In this document: piece after piece, positions 1 through 6,653 of the stretch
Layout: every line of letters begins with the position of its first letter
How positions within the stretch are numbered: position 1 is the first letter of the stretch
Assembly: GCA_007120055.1 (NCBI GenBank)
Contig: SKOL01000490.1
Location: forward strand, 1 to 10,497
Direction of reading: 5' to 3'
DNA from: Anaerobacillus sp.
Lineage (GTDB): Bacteria > Bacillota > Bacilli > Bacillales_H > Anaerobacillaceae
Length of the DNA: 10,497 nt
Notes under the pieces: generated by a model
Databases searched by the model: none
What the model was told of the DNA's origin: nothing
The model's input: the letters and a program-made list of their open reading frames with translations, nothing else
Made by a program: the position numbers and the translations under genes

Positions 1-1069
1 CAAACGGATCAGTGCCATGAACTTGTATTTGAAATAATTGGTCTTCTGTTCGTGGCAGAACAATTCCAGCTACCCCGAGTACTTCCGGGAATTGAGCCCT
101 TTCTGTTGTTCCTTCAGCAACAACGAAAGAGTGGTTAATTAAATACTTGCCAATCGCTTCTCCTTTTACTTTGGAGTTTAATAAAAGTCGTGGATTCTCA
201 AATGTACTTCCCGACAATACGATATTTTTAGCACTCAATAAATAGCTTTTTTTATCTTTGGTCATCACTTTTAATCCGTAAACTTTTTCATTGTCATGAA
301 TAATTTCTGTTGCCATCGTATTAACCGCTAAATCAAATGGTTTCGTATTTAAAGCGAGTGCAAAAAAATTAATTGAACTAAAAAAAACATTTGCATGAAC
401 TTTTCCGTATTTTGTTATATCGATATCCGTAGCTAATGTAAGGTCGGTAGCATCGTCCATGCCCGCTAAACGAAGTCGCTCTAATAAGGTGTCTTGCAAT
501 CTAGAGTCTTTCGTATATTGTCTTGTAACATTCATCACTCTTTCAGCGATGTTGTAGTAAAGGTTTAAATCTTTTAAACTGATCGGCCAATCTTTAAAAT
601 CTTCTGCATGAAGTCTCCTACACGCCGTTCCCCAATGTATCGTTTGACCTCCTAAGGCAAAAAATTGGGTCGCACCTGAATATTGTGGCCAATCTTCTCC
701 TCTTGACCTACTATACTTAGGATTTCTCAAATAACGAGTTAACCTTGGATGATCAAAAGTCGGTAAATTTAAAGCATGTGTTGGTAGTAACAAAGATCCC
801 GCTTCAATGACGGCGATTTTTTTATTTTCGTTTTTCCACTTTTCACAAAGGCGCCATAAAACGGATCCACCCCCAGCACCACTTCCGACAACAATCACGT
901 CGTAATGAGTTTTTTCCATTTCCTCTATCGTTGTCAAAGGAATCCAATCATGTAATGGTTCGATTGGTTCAGGTTGACAATCGGTAAGGTAGACACCTAA
1001 TTCTTCTTGCCGTTTCGATGCTTGACTCCCCTTACTCTCCTCGCGCTCTTCCTTAAAATATTTTCCCAC
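1..1069 (-). CDS. GMC-family FAD-dependent oxidoreductase, partial (C-terminus beyond left edge)
   Basis: About 356 N-terminal codons are visible and the C-terminus is cut off at base 1. After a hydrophilic leader of about 55 residues comes the Rossmann FAD-binding motif DVIVVGSGAGGGS (GSGAGGGS at residues 62-69). The ribose-binding acidic residue follows in VIEAG (about 87-91). The GMC-type segment LGGQTIHWGTA lies at about 139-149, and WP..LKDL..YY, typical of the family, follows. GMC enzymes oxidise alcohols or sugar hydroxyls with FAD as cofactor; the catalytic His/Asn pair lies in the missing part. No in-frame ATG lies near the N-terminus. GTG at 1069 is chosen because a GAGGGGG ribosome site precedes it; the nearby ATG at 1079 soon meets a stop. 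It is divergent from the TIM-barrel gene at 1195 and shares its control region, which suggests a common sugar or glycoside pathway. Family is sure; substrate is unknown. Confidence 0.9.
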   Translation of the reverse strand, partial: MGKYFKEEREESKGSQASKRQEELGVYLTDCQPEPIEPLHDWIPLTTIEEMEKTHYDVIVVGSGAGGGSVLWRLCEKWKNENKKIAVIEAGSLLLPTHALNLPTFDHPRLTRYLRNPKYSRSRGEDWPQYSGATQFFALGGQTIHWGTACRRLHAEDFKDWPISLKDLNLYYNIAERVMNVTRQYTKDSRLQDTLLERLRLAGMDDATDLTLATDIDITKYGKVHANVFFSSINFFALALNTKPFDLAVNTMATEIIHDNEKVYGLKVMTKDKKSYLLSAKNIVLSGSTFENPRLLLNSKVKGEAIGKYLINHSFVVAEGTTERAQFPEVLGVAGIVLPRTEDQLFQIQVHGTDPF

Positions 1070-1098
1070 CGTACAACATCCCCCTCAAAAAGGCATTT

Positions 1099-1143
1099 AT
1101 AAAACTATATGTTGATGTACGGCATTTCAACATAAAGTTTTAT
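1099..1143. promoter_or_regulatory. 45-bp dyad (candidate operator) in a divergent promoter region
   Basis: Two 17-bp arms, 1099-1115 (ATAAAACTATATGTTGA) and 1127-1143 (TCAACATAAAGTTTTAT), are inverted copies with one mismatch and an 11-bp centre. The dyad lies between the divergent GMC oxidoreductase and TIM-barrel genes. Weak promoter-like hexamers fall inside it on both strands. On the minus strand these are TTGAAA (1130-1125) and TATAGT (1109-1104); on the plus strand, TTGATG (1112-1117) and TAAAGT (1133-1138). Both pairs have a short 15-bp spacer. There is no T-run after either arm, so a terminator is less likely than a protein-binding site. The inference is that one dimeric or tetrameric regulator controls both genes; no regulator gene is in the window. 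Confidence 0.55.
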
Positions 1144-1178
1144 CAATTGAATACATTTTTTAAAAGATGACATTCACT

Positions 1179-1187
1179 AAAGGGGGG
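1179..1187 (+). promoter_or_regulatory. Ribosome binding site deciding the start of the TIM-barrel gene
   Basis: AAAGGGGGG ends at 1187. A TTG at 1189 would be only one base away, too close for initiation. The in-frame GTG at 1195 sits 7 bases downstream, which is normal spacing. GTG 1195 is therefore the preferred start, two codons shorter than the longest reading frame. Confidence 0.65.
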
Positions 1188-1194
1188 ATTGAAG

Positions 1195-2136
1195 GTGAAT
1201 TTAGGGGCTTTTGTAAATCACGTATTTAATGACCTTACATTTGATGAAATGCTCGACTTTTTAACCTATCATCAAGTTGACGCGGTTGAATTAGCAACAG
1301 GCAATTACCCAGGCGATCGTTTCGTTCCACTAAATGAACTTTTAGTAGACGCTACTAAAAGGAGAGCATTTATAAACGAAATCGAACGGCGAGGCTTATT
1401 TATTAGCGCGTTTGCTTGCCACGGAAATCCATTAAGCCCTAACGTCGAACTTGCTAGACAACATCATGAAACAATCATTAAAACGATTGAGCTTGCCGGA
1501 AAATTAGGCGTTCCTTTTGTGACTGGTTTTTCAGGAATGCCAGGACCGCCTGACCATTCGATGTATCCTAATTTTCCAACTGCACCATGGCCTCCAGAGT
1601 ATCAAGAAATTTATGAATGGCAGTGGGAAAATCGAGTTATTCCTTATTGGAGAGAAGTTGGTAGATTTGCTGCTGCACACGGGGTAAAACTCGCGATAGA
1701 GCCACACGGTTGTTTTTCCGTTCATTCCCCTTATACATTATTAAAATTAAGGAATGCTGTCGGTGATGTAATCGGTGTGAACATCGATGCTGCTCATCTT
1801 TGGTGGCAAGGGATTAATGTTATTGAAGCAATCCGTATTTTCGGTGACCAAGAGGCGCTCTATCATTTTTCAAGTAAGGATATTGCTTTTAACAGTCGTA
1901 ACTTAAACCTCTACGGTGTGTTAGATATGCAGCCTTTTAGTGATGTTAAAAATCGCTCTTGGACGTTCCGTACAATTGGCTACGGGCAAAGTTTAAAAAC
2001 ATGGGCAGACATGATTAGCGCACTTAAAGCAAATCAATACGACTATGTCGTAAATATTGAACAAGATGATTATTTAATCGATGGTTTAGTAGGATTTCAA
2101 AAAGCAGCAAGAAGTTTAAAAAAGTTACTTCTTTAA
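1195..2136 (+). CDS. Sugar phosphate isomerase/epimerase-like TIM-barrel protein (AP endonuclease 2 fold)
   Basis: Cytoplasmic protein of 313 residues from GTG 1195 (315 if TTG 1189 is used); no signal peptide is seen. It has the xylose-isomerase-like TIM-barrel pattern: VDAVELATG near the start, CHGNPLSPN at about 75, and GVPFVTGFSG at about 105-113. LAIEPHG follows at about 166-172, GVNIDAAHLWWQG at about 194-206, and VVNIEQDDY near residue 285-293. Glu in IEPH, Asp and His in NIDAAH, His in LYHFSSKD, and Glu in NIEQDD are the probable divalent-metal ligands of this fold. Family members isomerise, epimerise or dehydrate sugars and keto-sugars. The divergent GMC oxidoreductase suggests that the substrate is an oxidised sugar or glycoside. 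The stop codon lies inside the left arm of repeat copy A. The family is well supported; the exact reaction cannot be read from sequence. Confidence 0.88.
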   Translation: MNLGAFVNHVFNDLTFDEMLDFLTYHQVDAVELATGNYPGDRFVPLNELLVDATKRRAFINEIERRGLFISAFACHGNPLSPNVELARQHHETIIKTIELAGKLGVPFVTGFSGMPGPPDHSMYPNFPTAPWPPEYQEIYEWQWENRVIPYWREVGRFAAAHGVKLAIEPHGCFSVHSPYTLLKLRNAVGDVIGVNIDAAHLWWQGINVIEAIRIFGDQEALYHFSSKDIAFNSRNLNLYGVLDMQPFSDVKNRSWTFRTIGYGQSLKTWADMISALKANQYDYVVNIEQDDYLIDGLVGFQKAARSLKKLLL

Positions 2137-2251
2137 TGAATTTCATCATTCATTATTCTCGCCACTAAGATCAACTATATGTAGTTGCGAGCAACTTAAC
2201 GCAACTACATTAGACGCTTAATAGAGTTGTTGAACGATGAAATTCATTAAA
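2132..2251 (+). repeat. Palindromic dispersed repeat, copy A (MITE-like), between convergent genes
   Basis: A 120-bp element is bounded by a perfect 16-bp inverted repeat, TTTAATGAATTTCATC at 2132-2147 and its reverse complement at 2236-2251. Inside is a second perfect 11-bp palindrome, ATGTAGTTGCG at 2179-2189 and CGCAACTACAT at 2200-2210, so the transcript can fold into nested hairpins. Bases 2135-2189 match the reverse complement of 9310-9361 at about 49 of 55 aligned columns, which makes this one of two related copies in the window. It contains no reading frame. Both flanking stop codons, TAA at 2134-2136 on plus and at 2249-2247 on minus, lie in its arms. It may act as a two-way terminator, since no other terminator is visible there. 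No target duplication was recognised. Confidence 0.8.
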
Positions 2252-3347
2252 ACTGCTGCTGCTTCTTTTTTACGACCGTCATAATCGTCATTAAAACAAT
2301 CGGTAAGAAGCCAAACGTAAATATAAGCAAAGGCCATATCGTTAACACAAAATCGGCAAACTGTTGCTCATTTTTATACATCGTGATTGATAATAAAAAA
2401 GCAACGAACGTTATTGGAAGTACAAATATATTTTTTTCCTTTGATTTTACTAATTGCGTTAATATGAAGTTGATCGTAAAAAGGACGATCGTAGCTTTCA
2501 TATAAGACCCTGTTATCCAAATCATACTAACAATTGCTTCAGTTCTTGTAATAATATCTTGGATATTTATGAGATGTGATATTAAAAACAATGTGTACTT
2601 CGTGTCTTGTCCCGTTGGACCTAAAACCATGATCGAAGCGATAATCACGATAAAAATGATCACTGCATTCACAAAAAAGGCAATATAGAGCGCCTTACTT
2701 GATAATGGTGATTCTTTTTTTTGAGCAAAAGGTAGGAGCATTGAAAATAAAACAATTTCAAAAAATGGAAAACCGATCGCTATGTAGCTACCATGTAATA
2801 CAGGTTTCACCCCTTCCGGGAACAATGGAAGTAGATGTTCAAATTGGTAGTAAGGTAAAATTAAGATTAATACGATGAATAAACAACCTAATACGACATA
2901 TATAAGCATTGTAAACATACGAGCCATTACTTCGATCCCTTGCATAACAGTAAGAGCTGCGACCAAAAAAATGAGCGAGTGAAACATATAAAGCGGTGTA
3001 TCTCTCATTAATGTCGTTTTTAAAAATAAACCAATATCTAAAACGATGTTTGCTAGCATCATCATGAACACTAATAAAAAGAAAACTCCAATAATTACAG
3101 TAAACCAATTTCCTAACGTATGTTTACTATAATCAATGAACGTCTCCCCTGGATTATTTTTATGAAGAAAAATAACTATTGCTAAAGTGATAAACCCAAA
3201 TACTGCGGCGATCAAAAAAGAAAGCCATGCCATATTTTGTGCGACATTAATAAGTGGACTCGGGATGTTAACGATCGCTGACCCCATTAAAAAAGCTAAA
3301 AGGAGATATCCCATTTGTTGGCTACTAACTTTTTCTTGATTTGCCAT
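2247..3347 (-). CDS. Spore germination protein, GerB family (permease-like receptor subunit)
   Basis: A 366-residue polytopic membrane protein of the GerB/spore permease family, related to APC amino-acid transporters and near the usual family length of about 365. About ten hydrophobic spans run from residue 12 to 360, starting with QMGYLLLAFLMGSAIVNIP and ending with a Lys/Gln-rich tail. In GerA-type receptors the B subunit lies in the spore inner membrane and forms the germinant-binding site. ATG 3347 is preceded by AAGGTG overlapping the stop of the small upstream gene, 11 bases away, so translation is probably coupled. It is the last gene of the operon, and its stop lies in the right arm of repeat copy A. 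The A-C-B order resembles gerK operons, but the germinant and paralogue cannot be assigned. Confidence 0.93.
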   Translation of the reverse strand: MANQEKVSSQQMGYLLLAFLMGSAIVNIPSPLINVAQNMAWLSFLIAAVFGFITLAIVIFLHKNNPGETFIDYSKHTLGNWFTVIIGVFFLLVFMMMLANIVLDIGLFLKTTLMRDTPLYMFHSLIFLVAALTVMQGIEVMARMFTMLIYVVLGCLFIVLILILPYYQFEHLLPLFPEGVKPVLHGSYIAIGFPFFEIVLFSMLLPFAQKKESPLSSKALYIAFFVNAVIIFIVIIASIMVLGPTGQDTKYTLFLISHLINIQDIITRTEAIVSMIWITGSYMKATIVLFTINFILTQLVKSKEKNIFVLPITFVAFLLSITMYKNEQQFADFVLTIWPLLIFTFGFLPIVLMTIMTVVKKKQQQF

Positions 3348-3358
3348 CTTTATTCACC

Positions 3359-3598
3359 TTACTTTTCACTTAAAAAGTCGACAATACTTTCAGCTGGAAC
3401 TTTAAATACGAGTAAAAATAGATCATTAAGATTGTAAAACGATATTTTTGTTAAATAATCTAGACTCAAATAAAGCGTACCCAACATTAAAACTCCATAA
3501 ACTAACTTGGTATTTAAAACTTCTTTTTTCAGTTTAGAAAAGTCAGCAACAACAATCATCAAATAAATAATCGTTAAAACGAATATTTTTTCTAACAT
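3359..3598 (-). CDS. Small two-helix membrane protein of the ger operon (GerD-subunit-like)
   Basis: A 79-residue protein with two hydrophobic spans, at about residues 4-19 (EKIFVLTIIYLMIVVADF) and 33-48 (VYGVLMLGTLYLSL), and a charged C-terminal end. ATG 3598 has a strong GGGGGAT ribosome site about 5 bases upstream. The gene fits between the C gene (15 bases upstream) and the B gene (11 bases downstream), so it is a true operon member. Small two-helix D genes next to or inside ger operons are known in several Bacillus species, where they modulate receptor function; that role is inferred here from size, topology and position. It is not the separate lipoprotein also called GerD. Confidence 0.75.
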   Translation of the reverse strand: MLEKIFVLTIIYLMIVVADFSKLKKEVLNTKLVYGVLMLGTLYLSLDYLTKISFYNLNDLFLLVFKVPAESIVDFLSEK

Positions 3599-3613
3599 TT
3601 ACATCCCCCATCG

Positions 3614-4744
3614 TTAATTTTGGCTAAATGGTACACTAATTTGATTTCCGCTCGTATCAATTTCTACACTTACAGTAATAGTAGCCTCGCTATTTTCAAA
3701 GCGTTCCCCCCAGGTTTCTTCCCACTCTTTCCAAAGCTTTGGGTCACGTCGATAAACTGAATTGCCAATGTCTAGAACATCTAGCTGCTTTTGTTGTAAC
3801 TCTGTCATAACAGTTTGAAGTTCAGTTTCAATAAACTGAGCAATATGTGCTTCAAACTCCTCCATCTCTTCTGTAGTTTCTATCGACGTACATGTTAATT
3901 CACCAATAGCTACTTCCATATGTGTCTTTACGTCGATATTGACTTGTTCTCCTTTAATACGAGTGGAAAGATCGGTTTCCATAAAGATTACTTCAATATT
4001 TTCCTTCTTATTAGGTTCATCCTCACAAGGTATCTCAATCACACCTCGATCAAAGTTATCAAGTAGGATCATTAAAAATTGTGTTTTATCTCCGGGGAAA
4101 TGAGAAACCATTAAGCCGTCTTTGAATAATGCAACACCATTGACTAGTGGTGTTTTTTGTTGTTCGTTTATTTCAATATAAGCGATTTTTGCTTCACTAA
4201 CTTTCCCTTTTAACTGAAGGTTTAAATGGAACAAATCTGTTAAAATTGTTTTTCCAGTATGTGCGGCATTTTTTTCAGCAATTGAAAATAACTCTCTTCC
4301 AATATTATTCTCGATTAAAGGCTGCAAACTTAAAAATGGCTTTCCTTCTCCTTTACCAATCAAAACTCCCATTAACGCACGAGGTTCATCGTCACGTAAA
4401 AAATAGTCAAGAATTTCAGTGATATTCCTTTGTTGCGCCATTTTTTCTCCAATAATCACGGTTTGCATATGACTCCAATTGGCTTTTCGCCCAAGAACAG
4501 CAGTGATATTACGAACTGCTTCAAAAATCGTATCACCTTCTGTCGTAATATTTATTTGCTCTGATTCGCCATCGGAATTTCCACCATTTTCAGGCTTATA
4601 AATTTGCGTCGTTAATTGAATCTTTCCATCCTCGGTTTCATCGATGGCACACCCCATCACAAATCCGCGTTCTGTCAATTCACTTTGATTCCAGCAACCC
4701 GGCAGAAAAATAATTATGATAAAAAGTAGTAAAAGTTTTTTCAT
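3614..4744 (-). CDS. Spore germination lipoprotein, Ger(x)C family
   Basis: A 376-residue lipoprotein: a short basic N-terminus, a hydrophobic stretch (LLLLFIIIIF) and lipobox LPGC, with the lipidated cysteine at residue 17. WNQSELTERGFVMGCAID follows directly, the very conserved start of mature GerC proteins. Later family landmarks are RNITAVLGRKANWSHMQTVIIGE (about 97-119) and FLRDDEPRALMGVLIG (about 130-145). The C-terminal domain ends with DPKLWKEWEETWGERF and a beta-rich tail. The C subunit is anchored to the outer face of the spore inner membrane and is needed for receptor assembly. ATG 4744 has an AGGAAG ribosome site overlapping the stop codon of the A gene, 11 bases away, so the two genes are tightly coupled. 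Confidence 0.95.
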   Translation of the reverse strand: MKKLLLLFIIIIFLPGCWNQSELTERGFVMGCAIDETEDGKIQLTTQIYKPENGGNSDGESEQINITTEGDTIFEAVRNITAVLGRKANWSHMQTVIIGEKMAQQRNITEILDYFLRDDEPRALMGVLIGKGEGKPFLSLQPLIENNIGRELFSIAEKNAAHTGKTILTDLFHLNLQLKGKVSEAKIAYIEINEQQKTPLVNGVALFKDGLMVSHFPGDKTQFLMILLDNFDRGVIEIPCEDEPNKKENIEVIFMETDLSTRIKGEQVNIDVKTHMEVAIGELTCTSIETTEEMEEFEAHIAQFIETELQTVMTELQQKQLDVLDIGNSVYRRDPKLWKEWEETWGERFENSEATITVSVEIDTSGNQISVPFSQN

Positions 4745-4755
4745 GGCAACTCTTC

Positions 4756-6333
4756 CTAATCTAACGTTTTATGCATATGTCGGTTTCGTGGTGAGCGTAA
4801 AAGTGTTTTTAAAGGCGCCCTAATTAATACGTCACGCAACTCCATCCCTCGTAACGGTGCAATCGGTGCTAAATATGGTTGTCCTAACGAACGCAAACTT
4901 GTTAAGTGTAAAAGAATTAGTAGTAAACCGATCATTAATCCGAATAAACCAAGTGTGGCCGATAAGAGCATGAGCGGATATTGTAAAATCCGATAAGCAA
5001 TCGCTAAATTATATTGCGGAATTGCAAATGATGAAATCCCGGTTAACGCGACAACTACGACCATGATCGGCGAAGCAATTTCTGCTTGAATCGCCGCTTC
5101 ACCGATAATTAACGCGCCAACAATACTAACTGCTTGACCAATTGGCCTTGGCATACGTATTCCGGCTTCTCTCATTAATTCAAAGAAAAAGAGCATGATA
5201 ACCGCCTCGAGCAACGCCGGAAAAGGAATTCCTTCACGGGTATTTAATACCGCTAATAAAAGGACGGTTGGAATCATTTCTGGATGAAACGTTGATAAAG
5301 CGATATATACACTCGGCAAAGTTAGCGATATAAAAACCGCAACCATGCGCATAAATCGAATCATCGTTGAAATGATGGTACGTTGATAATAATCTTCTAC
5401 CGATTGAAACAACTCCATATAAAGCGCCGGACAAATTAAAATCGATGCTGTTCCTTCTACTAACACAATGATCTTCCCATCTAACAATGCCGGCACAGCA
5501 ACATCCGGACGCTCTGTTACTCGATATTGTGGGAACGGTGAATACGTAGAATCTTCGATCATTTCTTCAACGAATGAAGTTTCTAATATATCTTTTCCTT
5601 CGAGTTTTTTTAGACGTTTTTTAAACTCCTTTAATGTTTCAGGATCAACCGTTTCTTCAAGATAACCGTAAGCGATTTCCGTTTTTGTTTCTTTTCCGGC
5701 CGTCATCGTTTCAATTTTAAACAAAGGATTTCTAAGACGAGACCGAAGTAATCCAAGGTTCTTCTTTAAATTTTCAACCGTTCCTTCGTGAGGTCCAAAA
5801 ACAACTCCTTCACTAATCGGTTCTTCAACAGTTCTTCCTTCAACATTAATTGCTCTCACAGAAAGCGCTTTTTGCCAATGATCGAATAAAATAACGACAT
5901 GACCATCTAATATATTTTTTTTAATTTCCTCATAATCATCGACCACTGTTACAAGTTGACTTGATACCCCATGATTAATGAAATACGTTTTCACTTCTTC
6001 AACCGTAATCGTTTTTTGTGGAGCGATCTCTACCATCGCTAGGTCGAGCAAAATACTATTTAAGTGATTATGCTTATGATCTTGTACTAATGTCTCACAA
6101 TGAACCGAATAACAACGATCAGCAAAGTTCGGTCCAAACTCATAATAATGAAACGCAATATCAGAGCAATTTTGAAAGTCAGCTTTTAACCTAGCTTCAT
6201 TTTCCGATAGTTGCGAAGATATAATAGCTGAACTTGAGCTCTTAGTGTCTTCATCATTCAAATTAGTCTCGTGTATTACTTTATTTTTCATTAAGTCTTT
6301 TAGCAGACGTGGCTTGCGAAAATTTCGTTTCAT
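4756..6333 (-). CDS. Spore germination protein, GerA family (receptor A subunit)
   Basis: A 525-residue protein of usual family length. Residues 1 to about 280 form the hydrophilic N-terminal domain, with the family segments CYSVHCETLVQDHKHNHLNS (about 74-93) and ISEGVVFGPHEGTVENL (173-189). Four to six membrane spans lie at about 285-480, including the strongly conserved stretches EGIPFPALLEAVIMLFFFEL and AGIRMPRPIGQAVSIVGALI. A basic cytoplasmic tail of about 45 residues ends the protein. GerA subunits join B and C subunits in the spore inner-membrane receptor and are reported to form ion-conducting oligomers. ATG 6333 has an AGAGGT ribosome site 7 bases upstream. This is the first gene of the operon. 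A forespore (sigma-G) promoter is expected upstream, but I could not identify a convincing one. Confidence 0.96.
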   Translation of the reverse strand: MKRNFRKPRLLKDLMKNKVIHETNLNDEDTKSSSSAIISSQLSENEARLKADFQNCSDIAFHYYEFGPNFADRCYSVHCETLVQDHKHNHLNSILLDLAMVEIAPQKTITVEEVKTYFINHGVSSQLVTVVDDYEEIKKNILDGHVVILFDHWQKALSVRAINVEGRTVEEPISEGVVFGPHEGTVENLKKNLGLLRSRLRNPLFKIETMTAGKETKTEIAYGYLEETVDPETLKEFKKRLKKLEGKDILETSFVEEMIEDSTYSPFPQYRVTERPDVAVPALLDGKIIVLVEGTASILICPALYMELFQSVEDYYQRTIISTMIRFMRMVAVFISLTLPSVYIALSTFHPEMIPTVLLLAVLNTREGIPFPALLEAVIMLFFFELMREAGIRMPRPIGQAVSIVGALIIGEAAIQAEIASPIMVVVVALTGISSFAIPQYNLAIAYRILQYPLMLLSATLGLFGLMIGLLLILLHLTSLRSLGQPYLAPIAPLRGMELRDVLIRAPLKTLLRSPRNRHMHKTLD

Positions 6334-6381
6334 TTGGGCGACCTCTTTTTTCTAACGTTAGTAAATATTGTTACCCATTTA

Positions 6382-6394
6382 GGTGCCTGTCACT
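6382..6394. repeat. Short REP-like quasi-palindrome
   Basis: GGTGCCTGTCACT reads as GTG-n-CAC dyad symmetry around a 5- to 7-base centre. It lies in the region upstream of gerA, outside any gene. From memory, GTGACAGGCACC-type motifs recur between genes in Bacillus-related genomes and resemble REP sequences tied to Y1-type (RAYT) transposases. Only one copy is seen here, so the call rests on resemblance alone. Confidence 0.35.
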
Positions 6395-6414
6395 CCCCGA
6401 GTTTTGTTGTATTT

Positions 6415-6421
6415 TGTCGAA
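6415..6421 (+). promoter_or_regulatory. Spo0A box match (0A box)
   Basis: TGTCGAA matches the core Spo0A-binding sequence exactly and lies in the favourable context TTTTGTCGAAAT. It is about 80 bases upstream of the gerA start codon and 49 bases from the DnaA-box pair. A seven-base match is expected about once by chance in a window this size, so this is only a candidate site. Confidence 0.3.
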
Positions 6422-6469
6422 ATTGTAAAATGATAATATTTTCAGAATTTTCTTTTTACACTGCTGGTA

Positions 6470-6490
6470 TGTGGATAAGGTTGTGGGTAA
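6470..6490 (-). promoter_or_regulatory. Pair of DnaA boxes
   Basis: On the minus strand, 6478-6470 reads TTATCCACA, the exact DnaA-box consensus. Twelve bases away, 6490-6482 reads TTACCCACA, one mismatch from it. A weaker TAATTCACA (two mismatches) lies at 6511-6503, followed by AT-rich sequence. All three point the same way. The site is between the ger and opu operons, with no dnaA or dnaN gene nearby, so it is not an obvious oriC. DnaA-box clusters away from the core origin are known in Bacillus, where they titrate DnaA or regulate genes. Confidence 0.5.
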
Positions 6491-6563
6491 GTTACTTATA
6501 TCTGTGAATTAGTTGTTAATAATTTACTTTTGGTCAAGATCCGTTTTTTTGAGTTATGAACTT

Positions 6564-6607
6564 AAAAAGCTTAGAAAATGGGTTCCAATCAACTCACTTT
6601 CTAAGCT
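6564..6607 (-). terminator. Rho-independent terminator of the opu operon
   Basis: Read on the minus strand, a perfect 10-bp stem AGCTTAGAAA / TTTCTAAGCT (arms 6598-6607 and 6568-6577) encloses a 20-base loop. It runs directly into a T-run (6568-6564). It starts 47 bases after the stop codon of the substrate-binding protein gene. The long loop makes it somewhat weaker than usual, but its position and T-run are right. Confidence 0.75.
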
Positions 6608-6653
6608 CAAATTCGTTATATATTTTTCGATACGTTAATTTAGTAAACAAAAA

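Noticed and set aside
5468..5665. Plus-strand frames inside gerA and the opu genes (for example 7145-7408, 8327-8533, 8805-9241).
   Set aside because: They lie antisense to strongly conserved genes, lack ribosome sites and give no recognisable protein.
6334..6460. A sigma-G promoter for the ger operon (for example CATTTTA or TTTACTA as a -10).
   Set aside because: Neither candidate has a TGAATA-like -35 at 17-18 bases, so no promoter is claimed although one is expected.
6470..6653. A chromosomal origin (oriC).
   Set aside because: Only two good DnaA boxes are present, and dnaA, dnaN or other origin genes are absent.
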